Shown in pieces: positions 18,755 through 27,338 of a stretch of 62,415 bases of DNA. Within the stretch, counting starts at the first letter, position 1. Every line of letters begins with the position of its first letter. The notes below the pieces were generated by a model. It was not told the origin of the DNA, did no database searches, and saw only the letters and a program-made list of their open reading frames with translations. Position numbers and translations under genes: made by a program. This DNA is from Candidatus Gastranaerophilales bacterium. Lineage in GTDB: Bacteria; Cyanobacteriota; Vampirovibrionia; Gastranaerophilales; Gastranaerophilaceae. The DNA is taken from NCBI GenBank assembly GCA_016280955.1, contig JAEEHV010000076.1:1-62415 (forward strand). Direction: 5' to 3'.

Positions 18755-19825
18755 TTAAGTGTTTTGTAAACCGCGTTTAAATTCTTCAGGACGGCTTGAA
18801 CGAGAAAGTGCATCTTCAAGAGTAACTTTCTTTTTAAGATATAAATCTCTGAGAGCCATTTCCAATGTCTGCATGCCGAATCCGGAGTTAGTCTGCATTG
18901 TAGAATAAATTTGAGCTGCTTTAGCTTCACGGATAAGGTTAGCAATAGCAGGAATAACTAACATAACTTCCTGTGCCATAACACGTCCCTGCTTTGTACC
19001 ATCTGCTTGTAAAAGCGGCAGAAGTGTTTGTGAAAATACTGCAACGAGTGAGTTAGATAATTGTACACGTACCTGTTGTTGTTGACCTTCCGGGAAAACG
19101 TCAATAATACGGTCAATAGTTTGTGATGCAGATGACGTGTGCAAAGTACCGAATACTAAGTGACCTGTTTCAGCTGCCGTAAGAGCCAGCCTGATTGTAT
19201 CCAGGTCTCTCATTTCACCTACCAGAATGATATCCGGGTCTTCACGAAGTGCTGATTTAAGAGCATTTGCAAAACTTCTTGTATCTTGTCCCAATTCTCT
19301 TTGGTGAATGATAGAACGTTTTGACGGGTGAATAAATTCGATAGGATCCTCAATAGTCAAAATGTGTTCTGAACGGGTTTCATTGATATAATTAATCATT
19401 GCAGCAAGAGTGGTTGATTTACCTGAACCTGTAGGACCTGTAACCAATACCAGTCCGCGTGGTTTTTCAGATATTTTTCTGACTGTTTCTGACAAACCGA
19501 GTTCTTTAAATGACGGAACTTTAGATGAAATTACACGGAATGCTGCTGCATAATTTCCTCTGTCCTTATAGATGTTTACACGGAAACGGCTTAATCCCTG
19601 AATACCGTATGAGAAGTCGAGTTCCCAGTCTTGTTCAAGTTTACGTCTTTGTTCTTTGTTTAACATCGGGAATAAAAGCAGTTCGACTTCTTCAGGTTTT
19701 AAAGCCGGAACATCCATTCTCTGCAGATTACCGTCTATACGTACTACCGGAGGTAAACCTGCTGAGATATGTAAGTCTGAACCCCTTTGTTTAACTACAA
19801 CTTCCAGATATTTTTCTATAAGCAT
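18755..19825 (-). CDS. pilT: type IV pilus retraction ATPase
   Basis: 356 aa, standard PilT size. Hexameric secretion ATPase at the inner membrane that depolymerises type IV pili for twitching. Walker A GPTGSGKSTT is at residues 130-139, followed by the Asp box (TIEDPIEFIH), Walker B (DPDIILVGEMRD) and His box (TGHLVFGTLHT). The C-terminal AIANLIREAKAAQI corresponds to the AIRNLIRE motif that separates PilT from PilB-type extension ATPases. GAGGG precedes the ATG. No other pilus gene is in the window. Confidence 0.93.
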   Translation of the reverse strand: MLIEKYLEVVVKQRGSDLHISAGLPPVVRIDGNLQRMDVPALKPEEVELLLFPMLNKEQRRKLEQDWELDFSYGIQGLSRFRVNIYKDRGNYAAAFRVISSKVPSFKELGLSETVRKISEKPRGLVLVTGPTGSGKSTTLAAMINYINETRSEHILTIEDPIEFIHPSKRSIIHQRELGQDTRSFANALKSALREDPDIILVGEMRDLDTIRLALTAAETGHLVFGTLHTSSASQTIDRIIDVFPEGQQQQVRVQLSNSLVAVFSQTLLPLLQADGTKQGRVMAQEVMLVIPAIANLIREAKAAQIYSTMQTNSGFGMQTLEMALRDLYLKKKVTLEDALSRSSRPEEFKRGLQNT

Positions 19826-19926
19826 TATAATTAGCCCTCTTTATTACACTCTTCAATAAGTTAATGATATCACGGATTTTTTATTTTGTAAATAATTTCA
19901 GACTAATATCTATGGATGATTTAAAC

Positions 19927-19954
19927 TTGATTTTCACGTAATAACTATTAAAAT
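19927..19954 (+). promoter_or_regulatory. sigma-70 promoter for the 257-aa secreted protein, leaderless
   Basis: TTGATT (19927-19932), a 16-nt spacer and TAAAAT (19949-19954), then 7 nt to the ATG at 19962. No Shine-Dalgarno sequence is present, so the transcript would start at or beside the ATG. Confidence 0.5.
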
Positions 19955-19961
19955 ATATTAT

Positions 19962-20735
19962 ATGAAAAGATGGTTAGTTGTTTTTATGTTCATAATGTTT
20001 TCTTCTCAGGTGTATTCTGCACCTCAGGGCAATTCTGAACATGCCGGAACTCCCCCGGGATTTTATGACGATATAGATCCTGCTTCAGTTGAAAATAATG
20101 ATGAACCGGACGATTCAAGACTTCCTTTCCGTTACATAAATCCCGAAAATGATATTCAGCAGCAGAAAGATGCACCATATCAAACATATTCAGAGAGTAA
20201 CGATTTTTTTGTACCGACAGCAGATGTGCCGGCTACAAAAAATTATTCTCAAATATATAATAGTCTTGAACCTGCAGATTTTTCATACCTTCATAATATT
20301 GATCCCGATCAGTATTATGATATGAAGGATACAACCTGGTCAACTTATCCGCTTTTAAGGTTAAATTCACCGATATATTTTAAAAGTTTAGCAATTGAGC
20401 CGGGTTATTATCTTTTGACACCCAGAGAGCATAACGGCAAATGGTATATGCTTTTCAAACAAAACGGATTAGTTGTACACATTATACCTGTATATGACAG
20501 AGATTATACTCCGGAAAAGTTTTATAATGAGCATATTCCCAAACCGAAACTGACACCTTCCCAAAAAGTACATATGAAGTTTTTAAGTGCTGTCGGAAAA
20601 GTCAATTCATCAAAACGTAAAGAGCCTGTTAAGAGTTATCTTGAGGTAAATGATTTAGATAATTATTTTGTTTCGGTAATTATTTATTACGGCAATCATA
20701 AATATTCAACTATATTCAGAACAATAAGATTGTAA
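19962..20735 (+). CDS. secreted hypothetical protein
   Basis: 257 aa. N-terminal Sec signal peptide (Lys/Arg start, hydrophobic core WLVVFMFIMFSS, likely cleavage after VYSA). Residues 20-130 are acidic, Pro/Asn-rich and look disordered. Residues 130-257 look folded (LAIEPGYYLLTPREHNGKWYMLFKQNG, then a basic segment and a strand-rich end). It probably lies in the periplasm or outside the cell. It is monocistronic and ends in a shared terminator. No family recognised. Confidence 0.7.
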   Translation: MKRWLVVFMFIMFSSQVYSAPQGNSEHAGTPPGFYDDIDPASVENNDEPDDSRLPFRYINPENDIQQQKDAPYQTYSESNDFFVPTADVPATKNYSQIYNSLEPADFSYLHNIDPDQYYDMKDTTWSTYPLLRLNSPIYFKSLAIEPGYYLLTPREHNGKWYMLFKQNGLVVHIIPVYDRDYTPEKFYNEHIPKPKLTPSQKVHMKFLSAVGKVNSSKRKEPVKSYLEVNDLDNYFVSVIIYYGNHKYSTIFRTIRL

Positions 20736-20736
20736 A

Positions 20737-20771
20737 AAAAAGAAAGTGTCCCATTTAGGACACTTTCTTTT
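20737..20771 (+). terminator. bidirectional Rho-independent terminator
   Basis: The stem AGAAAGTGTCC / GGACACTTTCT (20741-20751, 20758-20768) with a 6-nt loop is flanked by A-rich and T-rich runs. It sits between convergent genes and can end both the secreted-protein transcript and the 809-aa protein transcript. Confidence 0.9.
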
Positions 20772-20801
20772 CAATATAACCCGCGTTTATTGAATGTTAC
20801 C

Positions 20802-23231
20802 TTAATTCAAATTGCCTATAATTGCTTCATCAACTTTTTTGTATTTTATTATAAGTTGTTCAAGTTGTTCTATTGTTGGGCAATTGCATTCAAGATGACA
20901 TTCATGTTTCAATTCAGGTAGATAATCGCGGATAGCAGTTACTATACCCTTGAGTTCTTCGCTGTTCTTGTTAGCATCAGCTGCTGCATTAATTATGTTG
21001 TTGTTGATTTTTATTCTGAGAGCATTTGCTTCTTCTAACAATTGAATAATTCTTGCATCATCTTTACCGGCTTGAACAAAGTAACCGCCGTATGTATTCC
21101 ACAAATTATCACCAAACGCATTAAGTGTTTCCTGAAGTTCTTGTTTTGTTAAGCCGCCGCCACCGATAGCACTGATATTATTAATAGCTTCTTCTAATGC
21201 CGGGAGCTGTTTCTTAGAGATTTCTTCCAGGTAATTGTCGCCGATAACAATATTTCCGTTTACTTGTTTAAGTAAACCGGCAATTCTTTCGAGTTCAGCC
21301 TTTAATTCAGCTTCGTTTGCGTTGCTGAGGTTGATACCTTTAACTGCCTGTTCAAGCAATGAGTTATTAAGATTGAACTTTTCATTGAGTTGTTGACCGT
21401 ATTGGTTAATTACACTAACTGCATTGTCTAATTTACCGATAACAGTTTCAACCTTAGCAATCAATTTATCAAGCTTGTCAGCTAAAAGATTGGTTTTGTT
21501 TGCCAAAGTTTCTTCATTTGAATTTTTAAGGTCAACGATGGCATCAACAACGTCTTTGTTATCAACAGTTATTGATTTCATAAGGTTTGCAATCATATCA
21601 AGTTTATTCTGATTGTTTTTATCAAGTTTATTGATTGCTGCTTCAATATTTTGCAATTCAGGAATGTATTGATTTAATTTTGCAACAATTTCATTCTTGC
21701 CAGCATTCATATCAAGTCCTAAAGCATTGATAGCAGCTATAATATCACTGTCATCAAAAGATGCACCGCTGTTTAATTTATCTCTGACTTCAATAGCAAT
21801 TGCAACAAGGCTTGTCAAGCGGTTTTCAAGTGTTTTAATCTTGTTACTGATTGCTTTTGTTTCAGCAGCAGTAACACCTGTGTTTGCTTCGATATTCTGA
21901 GCACTTCTGATTAATGCATTAAGGTCTGATTTGAAAGATGCAATCAAATCATAAAGTGCATCAGCTTTACCATTAAGGTCTTGAACACCTTGGTCAATAC
22001 TCTTAAGTAAATCAATTGCCTGTTGTTCTGTTATTATCTGATTGTTAAAATCATTGATAATTTGTTGTAACTGGATTGAAAGACCGTCAATCTTTTGACC
22101 GTTTGCCATGATTACCTGATTTTGAGCTGTTACAGAATTTTGAATTACTTCAATCATTCTGTCTGTATTCCAGGTTGAGTATTGTGCAAAAGTGTAACCC
22201 AAAACTTCGAGAGCCTTAATAAGAGCTTCTCTTGTATATGTAATATTTCCGTTAAGAGTTTTAAGGTCTTTTGCGATTTCAATAACAAGTTCTTTTTCTA
22301 CTGCCTGATTTTGAATAATTGTATTTGCCTTTTTGATAAGAACTGTCATTTTTACATCTACCTTCTTAGCTTCAGATAATAAAGCATCGAGATATGTTAC
22401 AGTTTCATCATGATTTGCGAATAATCTTTCAAAGTTTTGATCAAGTCTGTTAATCAATGTTCCGAACAAATCTTGAATTTGAGCAATTGCTTCAGTAAAT
22501 GTGATTTTACCGTCTTTGTAGGCATTGATAATTGTATCAATAATATTTTGTGCATTTTCTTTTGATGTATTGTTGATTACTGCAATTGCATCAAGTATTG
22601 CTGCATTGTTAGACATTAATAACAAGCGTAATTGTTCTGCACTCATTTTTTCATCTTCACGGAAACCTTGAAGTTCATTGTGAATGTTATTCATAATTGT
22701 CAGACCAACGTTCATAGCTTCTATCATCTGACGGTCACGTTCAGCTTGTGCTTTTTCCTGATTTGCAAGTTGCTCTCTCAATTCGTCAATCTGCTGTGAC
22801 AATACCATAATTGCTGCTACAACGGCTTCATTATCCTGAATTTGTATTGCAATTTGTGTAACATTTGTCGGTTCGCTTTCCGGTACTTTAATACAAGAAG
22901 TCATTGACATGCCGCCCAAAATTGCTGCTGTAGCTGCTGTCAAAGCTTTTGTCTTGCCGCCTTTAAATGCAAGATTTGATGAGAATGGAGCAACATAAGC
23001 CTGTGCTGCTTCTCTATCAGTGTTTACAGCCGGTGTTGATATGCCCAGCTCTTCTGCTAATGCCGGATTCGACATTAAATTTTGTAAACCTTTAAACATG
23101 AGTGCTTTCATGCTTGCTTCCGGTTTTTCTACCGGTGCAGGATTCTCTCCCACAACTGTTGTGTTGTTTCCTGCTTCATCCTTTCTGATTTTGTTGTCTA
23201 ATAACAACAGATTTGTCTTCATAATGTTCAT
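20802..23231 (-). CDS. 809-aa coiled-coil FKG-tagged protein with internal lipobox
   Basis: The 85-residue N-terminal region contains MFKG (45-48) and LAFKGGK (87-92). A hydrophobic stretch (ALTAATAAILGGMSM) and MTSC then follow, giving a lipobox-like Cys113. Beyond it lies a long acidic, Gln/Asn-rich, heptad-like region (about 125-775) with many 'IxxLNxxID' segments, so an extended coiled coil. The C-terminus has a small Cys cluster HECHLECNC. I infer a surface or periplasmic fibre-like lipoprotein, or a length-measuring protein. AAAAAGGAG precedes the ATG. No known family recognised. The lipobox is far from the N-terminus, which is unusual. Confidence 0.7.
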   Translation of the reverse strand: MNIMKTNLLLLDNKIRKDEAGNNTTVVGENPAPVEKPEASMKALMFKGLQNLMSNPALAEELGISTPAVNTDREAAQAYVAPFSSNLAFKGGKTKALTAATAAILGGMSMTSCIKVPESEPTNVTQIAIQIQDNEAVVAAIMVLSQQIDELREQLANQEKAQAERDRQMIEAMNVGLTIMNNIHNELQGFREDEKMSAEQLRLLLMSNNAAILDAIAVINNTSKENAQNIIDTIINAYKDGKITFTEAIAQIQDLFGTLINRLDQNFERLFANHDETVTYLDALLSEAKKVDVKMTVLIKKANTIIQNQAVEKELVIEIAKDLKTLNGNITYTREALIKALEVLGYTFAQYSTWNTDRMIEVIQNSVTAQNQVIMANGQKIDGLSIQLQQIINDFNNQIITEQQAIDLLKSIDQGVQDLNGKADALYDLIASFKSDLNALIRSAQNIEANTGVTAAETKAISNKIKTLENRLTSLVAIAIEVRDKLNSGASFDDSDIIAAINALGLDMNAGKNEIVAKLNQYIPELQNIEAAINKLDKNNQNKLDMIANLMKSITVDNKDVVDAIVDLKNSNEETLANKTNLLADKLDKLIAKVETVIGKLDNAVSVINQYGQQLNEKFNLNNSLLEQAVKGINLSNANEAELKAELERIAGLLKQVNGNIVIGDNYLEEISKKQLPALEEAINNISAIGGGGLTKQELQETLNAFGDNLWNTYGGYFVQAGKDDARIIQLLEEANALRIKINNNIINAAADANKNSEELKGIVTAIRDYLPELKHECHLECNCPTIEQLEQLIIKYKKVDEAIIGNLN

Positions 23232-23344
23232 ACGTATATGCTCCTTTTTAACCTAAAATTTTATACCCATATACACTGTTTAAAAAGTGTAAAAAATCTT
23301 TTTGCTATTTATATAAGAAATTTTTTTTAAAACGTTACAAAAGT

Positions 23345-23367
23345 TTACATATAGCCGATATATGTAA
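23345..23367. repeat. 9-bp inverted repeat, possible operator or weak terminator
   Basis: TTACATATA, 5-nt spacer GCCGA, TATATGTAA: a perfect dyad in the gap between the ykgJ-like stop and the 809-aa gene start. It lacks an adjacent U-tract on the minus strand, so an operator is as likely as a terminator. The rest of the gap (23232-23379) is AT-rich with no clear promoter. Confidence 0.35.
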
Positions 23368-23379
23368 TAACTCAGAATA

Positions 23380-23796
23380 TTATTTTCTTTCTGATTTTTT
23401 TTGTACTTTTTCAAAAACTTCTTCAAAAGACTCAATTGGAACGAGCTTGTATCCGCAGTGTTGAGCCAGACTTCCTCCCATTGTGAAAAGTTCCTCCTGA
23501 GGATATCGTCTGCATATCCCGGGGCGTTTTTTATGAATTTTACACTTGTGGGTTTCCTTATCTAAGTTTTCACACTCAAATACAAGTCCCGTTTCATCCT
23601 TATCTACCACTTTCAGATATGTATAAAAATCGTGCATGCTTTTCAGTTGTTCAAATTCTTCTTCCGTTTGAATTACATGCCGGTGCTTAACATAAATTTT
23701 CTGACAGCATTTGCCGCATGCATTACAAGAGCCCACTCTGTAATATTTGCGTCTGAGAATATATAAATAAAACCATTTTTTTAGTGTTTTAAACAT
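23380..23796 (-). CDS. YkgJ-family cysteine-cluster protein
   Basis: 138 aa. The cysteine pattern CNACGKCCQ near residues 24-32, then C-x(n)-CKIHKKRPGICRRYP, is that of the YkgJ / zinc- or iron-chelating domain family (PF03692). Members may bind a metal cluster; their role is not settled. It overlaps the end of the TPR gene by 8 nt, so the two are co-translated. Confidence 0.85.
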   Translation of the reverse strand: MFKTLKKWFYLYILRRKYYRVGSCNACGKCCQKIYVKHRHVIQTEEEFEQLKSMHDFYTYLKVVDKDETGLVFECENLDKETHKCKIHKKRPGICRRYPQEELFTMGGSLAQHCGYKLVPIESFEEVFEKVQKKSERK

Positions 23797-24967
23797 TTAC
23801 AACTCGTGATTTGGCTAGTTTGTATTCCTGACTGTCAGGAGAGGAAAGTGTTATTACTTTTGAAAAATATTTGTTTGCCGTTTCAAAATCTTTTTTCTTA
23901 TATAGTGTATCGGCTTTTTCCAAGCTTGTTCTTATAATTGATTCTTCCGGATAAATAAACTGACGGATTTTCTTAACCGTATCCCCAAGTTCTTCTTTCA
24001 TTTTTTCGCTAAGAAGCATGCAATTTTCATATTCATACAGTGCAAAATGGAAATTATTTTCTCTGTAGTAATTATCGCCCCATTCTTTATGACCTATGTA
24101 ACTCTTTTCATCAAATGTTGAATTTAATTCATTGATAAACTTCATTTTGTTCAGATACTCTTTCTGATTATTAATAATAAGAGGAAGTAGTCTGTTAAGG
24201 GCGCAATATGCAGCGGTATAATCTCCGAGGTTGATAAACACTGATGTCAGCAGCTGCAATGCTTCAACGGATTTATTGTTCAGACAAAATGCCTGTTTAA
24301 GATAAATCATTGCATGCATATTATCGTTTTCTGCAAGGTAAGCAGAACCCAGCATTAAGTTTATATCATAGCTTGTCGGTAAATTTTTATAAGCAAAAGT
24401 TAAAAATTCAATAGCAGTTTTATAATCTTTACGTTTAATTGATGATTTTGCTTTCTGTGTAAAATCATTTCCGATTTTTTGGTATTCATAAAGACTTTTT
24501 CTTACTGATTGATATACCTGGCCTCTGTCTTTTGCATATTTGAGATATTTTTCATAATAGAAAATTGACTGGAACTTCATTCCGCATGAAAAATATGATG
24601 TAGCAAGATTAAGAGATACGGTTTCATCCTCGGGTTTATAAGCGAAATAACAAGCCCAATTATATATAGCCTGCTTAAAATCTTCTCTTTTGTAGCAAAT
24701 ATTGCCAAGATAAAAATATGACGGATTTTCATCTTTTTCTAAACTGACAGAATGCTGAAAATTTTCTTCGGCATTTTTAAAATCATTCATCTTGTAATAA
24801 CATTTGCCGATTCGATGGTAAAGTTTATAAGAAATATTAGTATTAACCAAGCTGAGATACAACTTTAATGCAGCCTGATAATCACCGTTGTTGTAGTGAT
24901 TTTTTGCCGCATCCAGCTTTTTCGATTCCATATCCGAGTTATCAACTACATAATAATCTGACGTCAT
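23789..24967 (-). CDS. tetratricopeptide-repeat protein
   Basis: 392 aa, nearly all TPR units, for example AKNHYNNGDYQAALKLYLSL, HRIGKCYYKMNDFKNAEENF, FYLGNICYKREDFKQAIYNW and MLGSAYLAENDNMHAMIYLKQA. There is no signal peptide or membrane helix, so it is probably a cytoplasmic scaffold. There is no Shine-Dalgarno; TAGAAT lies 6 nt before the ATG, again a possible leaderless start. It is followed by the YkgJ gene (8-nt overlap) and preceded by the FlgM-like gene 18 nt upstream. Confidence 0.8.
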   Translation of the reverse strand: MTSDYYVVDNSDMESKKLDAAKNHYNNGDYQAALKLYLSLVNTNISYKLYHRIGKCYYKMNDFKNAEENFQHSVSLEKDENPSYFYLGNICYKREDFKQAIYNWACYFAYKPEDETVSLNLATSYFSCGMKFQSIFYYEKYLKYAKDRGQVYQSVRKSLYEYQKIGNDFTQKAKSSIKRKDYKTAIEFLTFAYKNLPTSYDINLMLGSAYLAENDNMHAMIYLKQAFCLNNKSVEALQLLTSVFINLGDYTAAYCALNRLLPLIINNQKEYLNKMKFINELNSTFDEKSYIGHKEWGDNYYRENNFHFALYEYENCMLLSEKMKEELGDTVKKIRQFIYPEESIIRTSLEKADTLYKKKDFETANKYFSKVITLSSPDSQEYKLAKSRVVNV

Positions 24968-24985
24968 AGTTATATTCTAGCATAA

Positions 24986-25321
24986 CTAAGAGTTTAAGTC
25001 ATCCCATAATTTTGAGCTTGCAGTTAACTTTACTACGGCACTTTCTTCAAACGGATCTACAACACCATCAGAAAACAGCTCTTGAATTTGCTGCATATAA
25101 GATAAATCTTCCGGATTTTCAGCTGCAATTTTTGCAAACTTTTTGATATCCAAGTCCCTTTGAAACATCTTCATTGCATCTGATGATATCTCGGTTTTAT
25201 CAACGTATGGATTGCTCGCATATCCGTTTTTTTGAATATTGGAACGAATCTTGTTAAGGTTTATTACATTATTGGTATTATTTAAATTTAACAGATTGTT
25301 ATCATTGATATTATTAAACAT
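24986..25321 (-). CDS. possible FlgM-like anti-sigma-28 factor
   Basis: 111 aa from the ATG that follows TTGGGGC. An in-frame ATG 21 nt upstream has no ribosome site. The Asn-rich start (1-36) looks disordered. From about residue 40 the order resembles FlgM: DKTEISSDAMKMFQ (FlgM: D-x-IEIS-x-A-x-x-xQ), then helical segments, then QIQELFSDGVVDPFEESAVVKLTASSKLWDDL, like the FlgM 'LK-x-IESG-x-Y-x-VD' helix and C-terminal helix. FlgM binds and holds FliA until the hook is complete. The similarity is by eye only and the spacing is longer than usual. Two sigma-28 promoters in this window make it plausible. Confidence 0.4.
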   Translation of the reverse strand: MFNNINDNNLLNLNNTNNVINLNKIRSNIQKNGYASNPYVDKTEISSDAMKMFQRDLDIKKFAKIAAENPEDLSYMQQIQELFSDGVVDPFEESAVVKLTASSKLWDDLNS

Positions 25322-25415
25322 AATGCCCCAATCTCCCCGCATGTTTTTATTTCATTATCATACATTTAATAAAAATATGTATCATCTTTTTGAATGATTT
25401 TTGCACAACAAAAAA

Positions 25416-26261
25416 TTAAGCGCATATTTCGCTCAGGCGTGCCATAATTTTATCAGTGATAACTTTAATATAGTCTTTGTCAACCATGCCGTTAATAATA
25501 CAGTCAGAAATACCGTAAGTCGGTCTTATGTATTTTTGTGCGGTAGCATTAACGTCTTTAAATTGTAAATCGGCGGCTTCTCCTGTTTTGCCTCGCGAAA
25601 CAGCACGTTTGTACCATCTTTCTTTTATAACATCAATCGGGGTAAATACATAAACTTTGACATCCATAATGTCGCGAATTTCTTCATTTAATACATATAA
25701 TCCTTCAGTCAAAATTACCTTTGCCGGTTTTTTAATATCTCCGTCAGGATGTGATTCGCAGGTAACAAAGTCATACCTTGGAGACTGAACGATTTGACCG
25801 TTTTTAAGACTTTCCAAATGTGCTCTCATTAGTCTTAAATCAATAACTTCCGGAGTGTCAAAACTAAAACCTGTTTTGAATAGTGCATCGTAACTTCCGG
25901 CTTCCCTTAGTTCTCTTGAAGTGTCTTTGTAATAATCATCCTGCCGAATTACTGTATAAATACCTTCTTTTTTGTCACGCACAACTGCTTCAATAGTATT
26001 ATCAACAAAAACGGTTTTTCCCGATGCACTCTCTCCCGTAATACCGATTAAGAATGTTTTTTTCTTTTCCTGAACAACTTTTCTTGCGATATTCATAATA
26101 AAATCGTCTGCAACACGCAAGAATAAAGGCTGTTCTTCTTTTTTGTCTTCTTCAAGAATCTCTTTGAGGGTGTCAACAATGTTGGATATAAGTTCCATAT
26201 CCAGACGACTTGAATAAAAATTGTAATTTGTTAGTTCGTACGATTCCATTGTTGCTTCCAT
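25416..26261 (-). CDS. uridine kinase-like P-loop kinase
   Basis: 281 aa. The N-terminal 65 residues are an acidic extension. The phosphoribulokinase/uridine kinase fold then starts with P-loop GITGESASGKT (about 73-83). RQDDYYKDTS, FDTPEVIDLRLMRAHLESLKNG, SPRYDFVT and the base-recognition/lid part (VILTEGLYVLNE) follow, as in Udk. It phosphorylates uridine or cytidine to the monophosphate in pyrimidine salvage, if the assignment holds. A nucleoside transporter (nupC) is elsewhere in the window. The N-terminal extension is longer than in typical Udk, so another substrate is possible. Confidence 0.75.
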   Translation of the reverse strand: MEATMESYELTNYNFYSSRLDMELISNIVDTLKEILEEDKKEEQPLFLRVADDFIMNIARKVVQEKKKTFLIGITGESASGKTVFVDNTIEAVVRDKKEGIYTVIRQDDYYKDTSRELREAGSYDALFKTGFSFDTPEVIDLRLMRAHLESLKNGQIVQSPRYDFVTCESHPDGDIKKPAKVILTEGLYVLNEEIRDIMDVKVYVFTPIDVIKERWYKRAVSRGKTGEAADLQFKDVNATAQKYIRPTYGISDCIINGMVDKDYIKVITDKIMARLSEICA

Positions 26262-26377
26262 ACCAGCATCCCACCTTGTCTATGTTGTTTTGTTTTGAGA
26301 TTACCACCACTCCATTTAATATTTTAACTTGAAAGTGGTTAAAATCCCATTATTTATTTAGTTTTGTTAAGTTATTG

Positions 26378-27268
26378 TTACATCTCGACCATAGTTTTAT
26401 TTTTTGTATTAAATTTTGTAATTGTTCCGTCGGCGGCTTTAAAATAAGTCTTTTTAACGGTGCTGTCATTGTTATAAATTTTGTATCTTTTGCAGTTTTC
26501 ACATTCTGCAATTGATTTATACGGGTATTTGTTTTTTCCTTTGTAAAAGAATTTTTCGTTTTCAATACAATCATATTGCAGCCTGCCGAATCTGTCATAA
26601 ACATTGTTACTGTCAGAAAGTTCGGGTTTTCTTAATTTATCAACCCACTCCAGAAGGATACCATTCTCATTATATTTGTATAATGCAGTATCAACTCTTT
26701 CTCCGGAAGCTGAGTTTAAAGAATCTGTCTTATATTTGTTATATTGATAACGTTGTTTTATTTTACCGTTAGGCCAATAAACAGATTCGACATATAAAGT
26801 TTCATTCGGAATTTTGTAATCTGTTTTTTCTTTTTTTGAACCGTCAGGGAATTCAACCGTGAAAGTTGTATTGCCTGTATCATCTCTCCTTGTGTATTTT
26901 ACAGTCCGTTCTCCTTTTGGGCTGATAAATATGTCATATCCCATACTGTCACGTTTAATACTTCCGTCAGGATAAAAAGTTTCCATCCAGGAATAATTAT
27001 CTGCCGTAACCAGTCCGTCTGTGGCTTCATAGTGGTAATAATTTTGTATTGCATCTGTATCCACATTTACAAGACTGTCTTTTTTTGCCGGTTCCGGATT
27101 TTTTACATCACTGCGGTTCGAACAAGAAATGGCAGATAACATCATTAGCGCACCAATACCAAGGCTGCATAACTTTGCAGCGCTTTTAGAGCTTTTAAAA
27201 TTAATATTATTTGTGTAGTTGTATTGGTTGTAATTTACCGGTGATACAGAATTTACTCCTGAAATCAT
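26378..27268 (-). CDS. FKS-tagged lipoprotein with MORN/YwqK-like repeats
   Basis: 296 aa. A 23-residue Asn/Tyr-rich leader ends in NINFKSSKSA (FKS 24-26). A hydrophobic stretch LGIGALMMLSAISC gives a lipobox with Cys49, then a Lys/Pro-rich linker. The body carries repeats of the type FYPDGSIK, FPDGSKK, YWPNGKIKQ and YNENGILLE, resembling MORN / YwqK 'antitoxin-like' repeats, which form beta-sheet surfaces. Probable lipid-anchored surface or periplasmic protein. It shares the tag-plus-lipobox layout with the 809-aa protein. Confidence 0.7.
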   Translation of the reverse strand: MISGVNSVSPVNYNQYNYTNNINFKSSKSAAKLCSLGIGALMMLSAISCSNRSDVKNPEPAKKDSLVNVDTDAIQNYYHYEATDGLVTADNYSWMETFYPDGSIKRDSMGYDIFISPKGERTVKYTRRDDTGNTTFTVEFPDGSKKEKTDYKIPNETLYVESVYWPNGKIKQRYQYNKYKTDSLNSASGERVDTALYKYNENGILLEWVDKLRKPELSDSNNVYDRFGRLQYDCIENEKFFYKGKNKYPYKSIAECENCKRYKIYNNDSTVKKTYFKAADGTITKFNTKNKTMVEM

Positions 27269-27312
27269 TTGTATAAAATTCCTTTACTTTTTCGGTTACA
27301 TTATATATAAAA

Positions 27313-27333
27313 CGCAAAAAAAATTTTTTTGCG
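27313..27333 (-). terminator. possible terminator after the GT2 gene
   Basis: CGC-A8-T7-GCG forms a near-perfect self-complementary element between the GT2 stop (27339) and the FKS gene start (27268). On the minus strand it is followed by TTTTATAT. The stem is mostly A-T, so strength is uncertain. Confidence 0.4.
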
Positions 27334-27338
27334 CTTGT

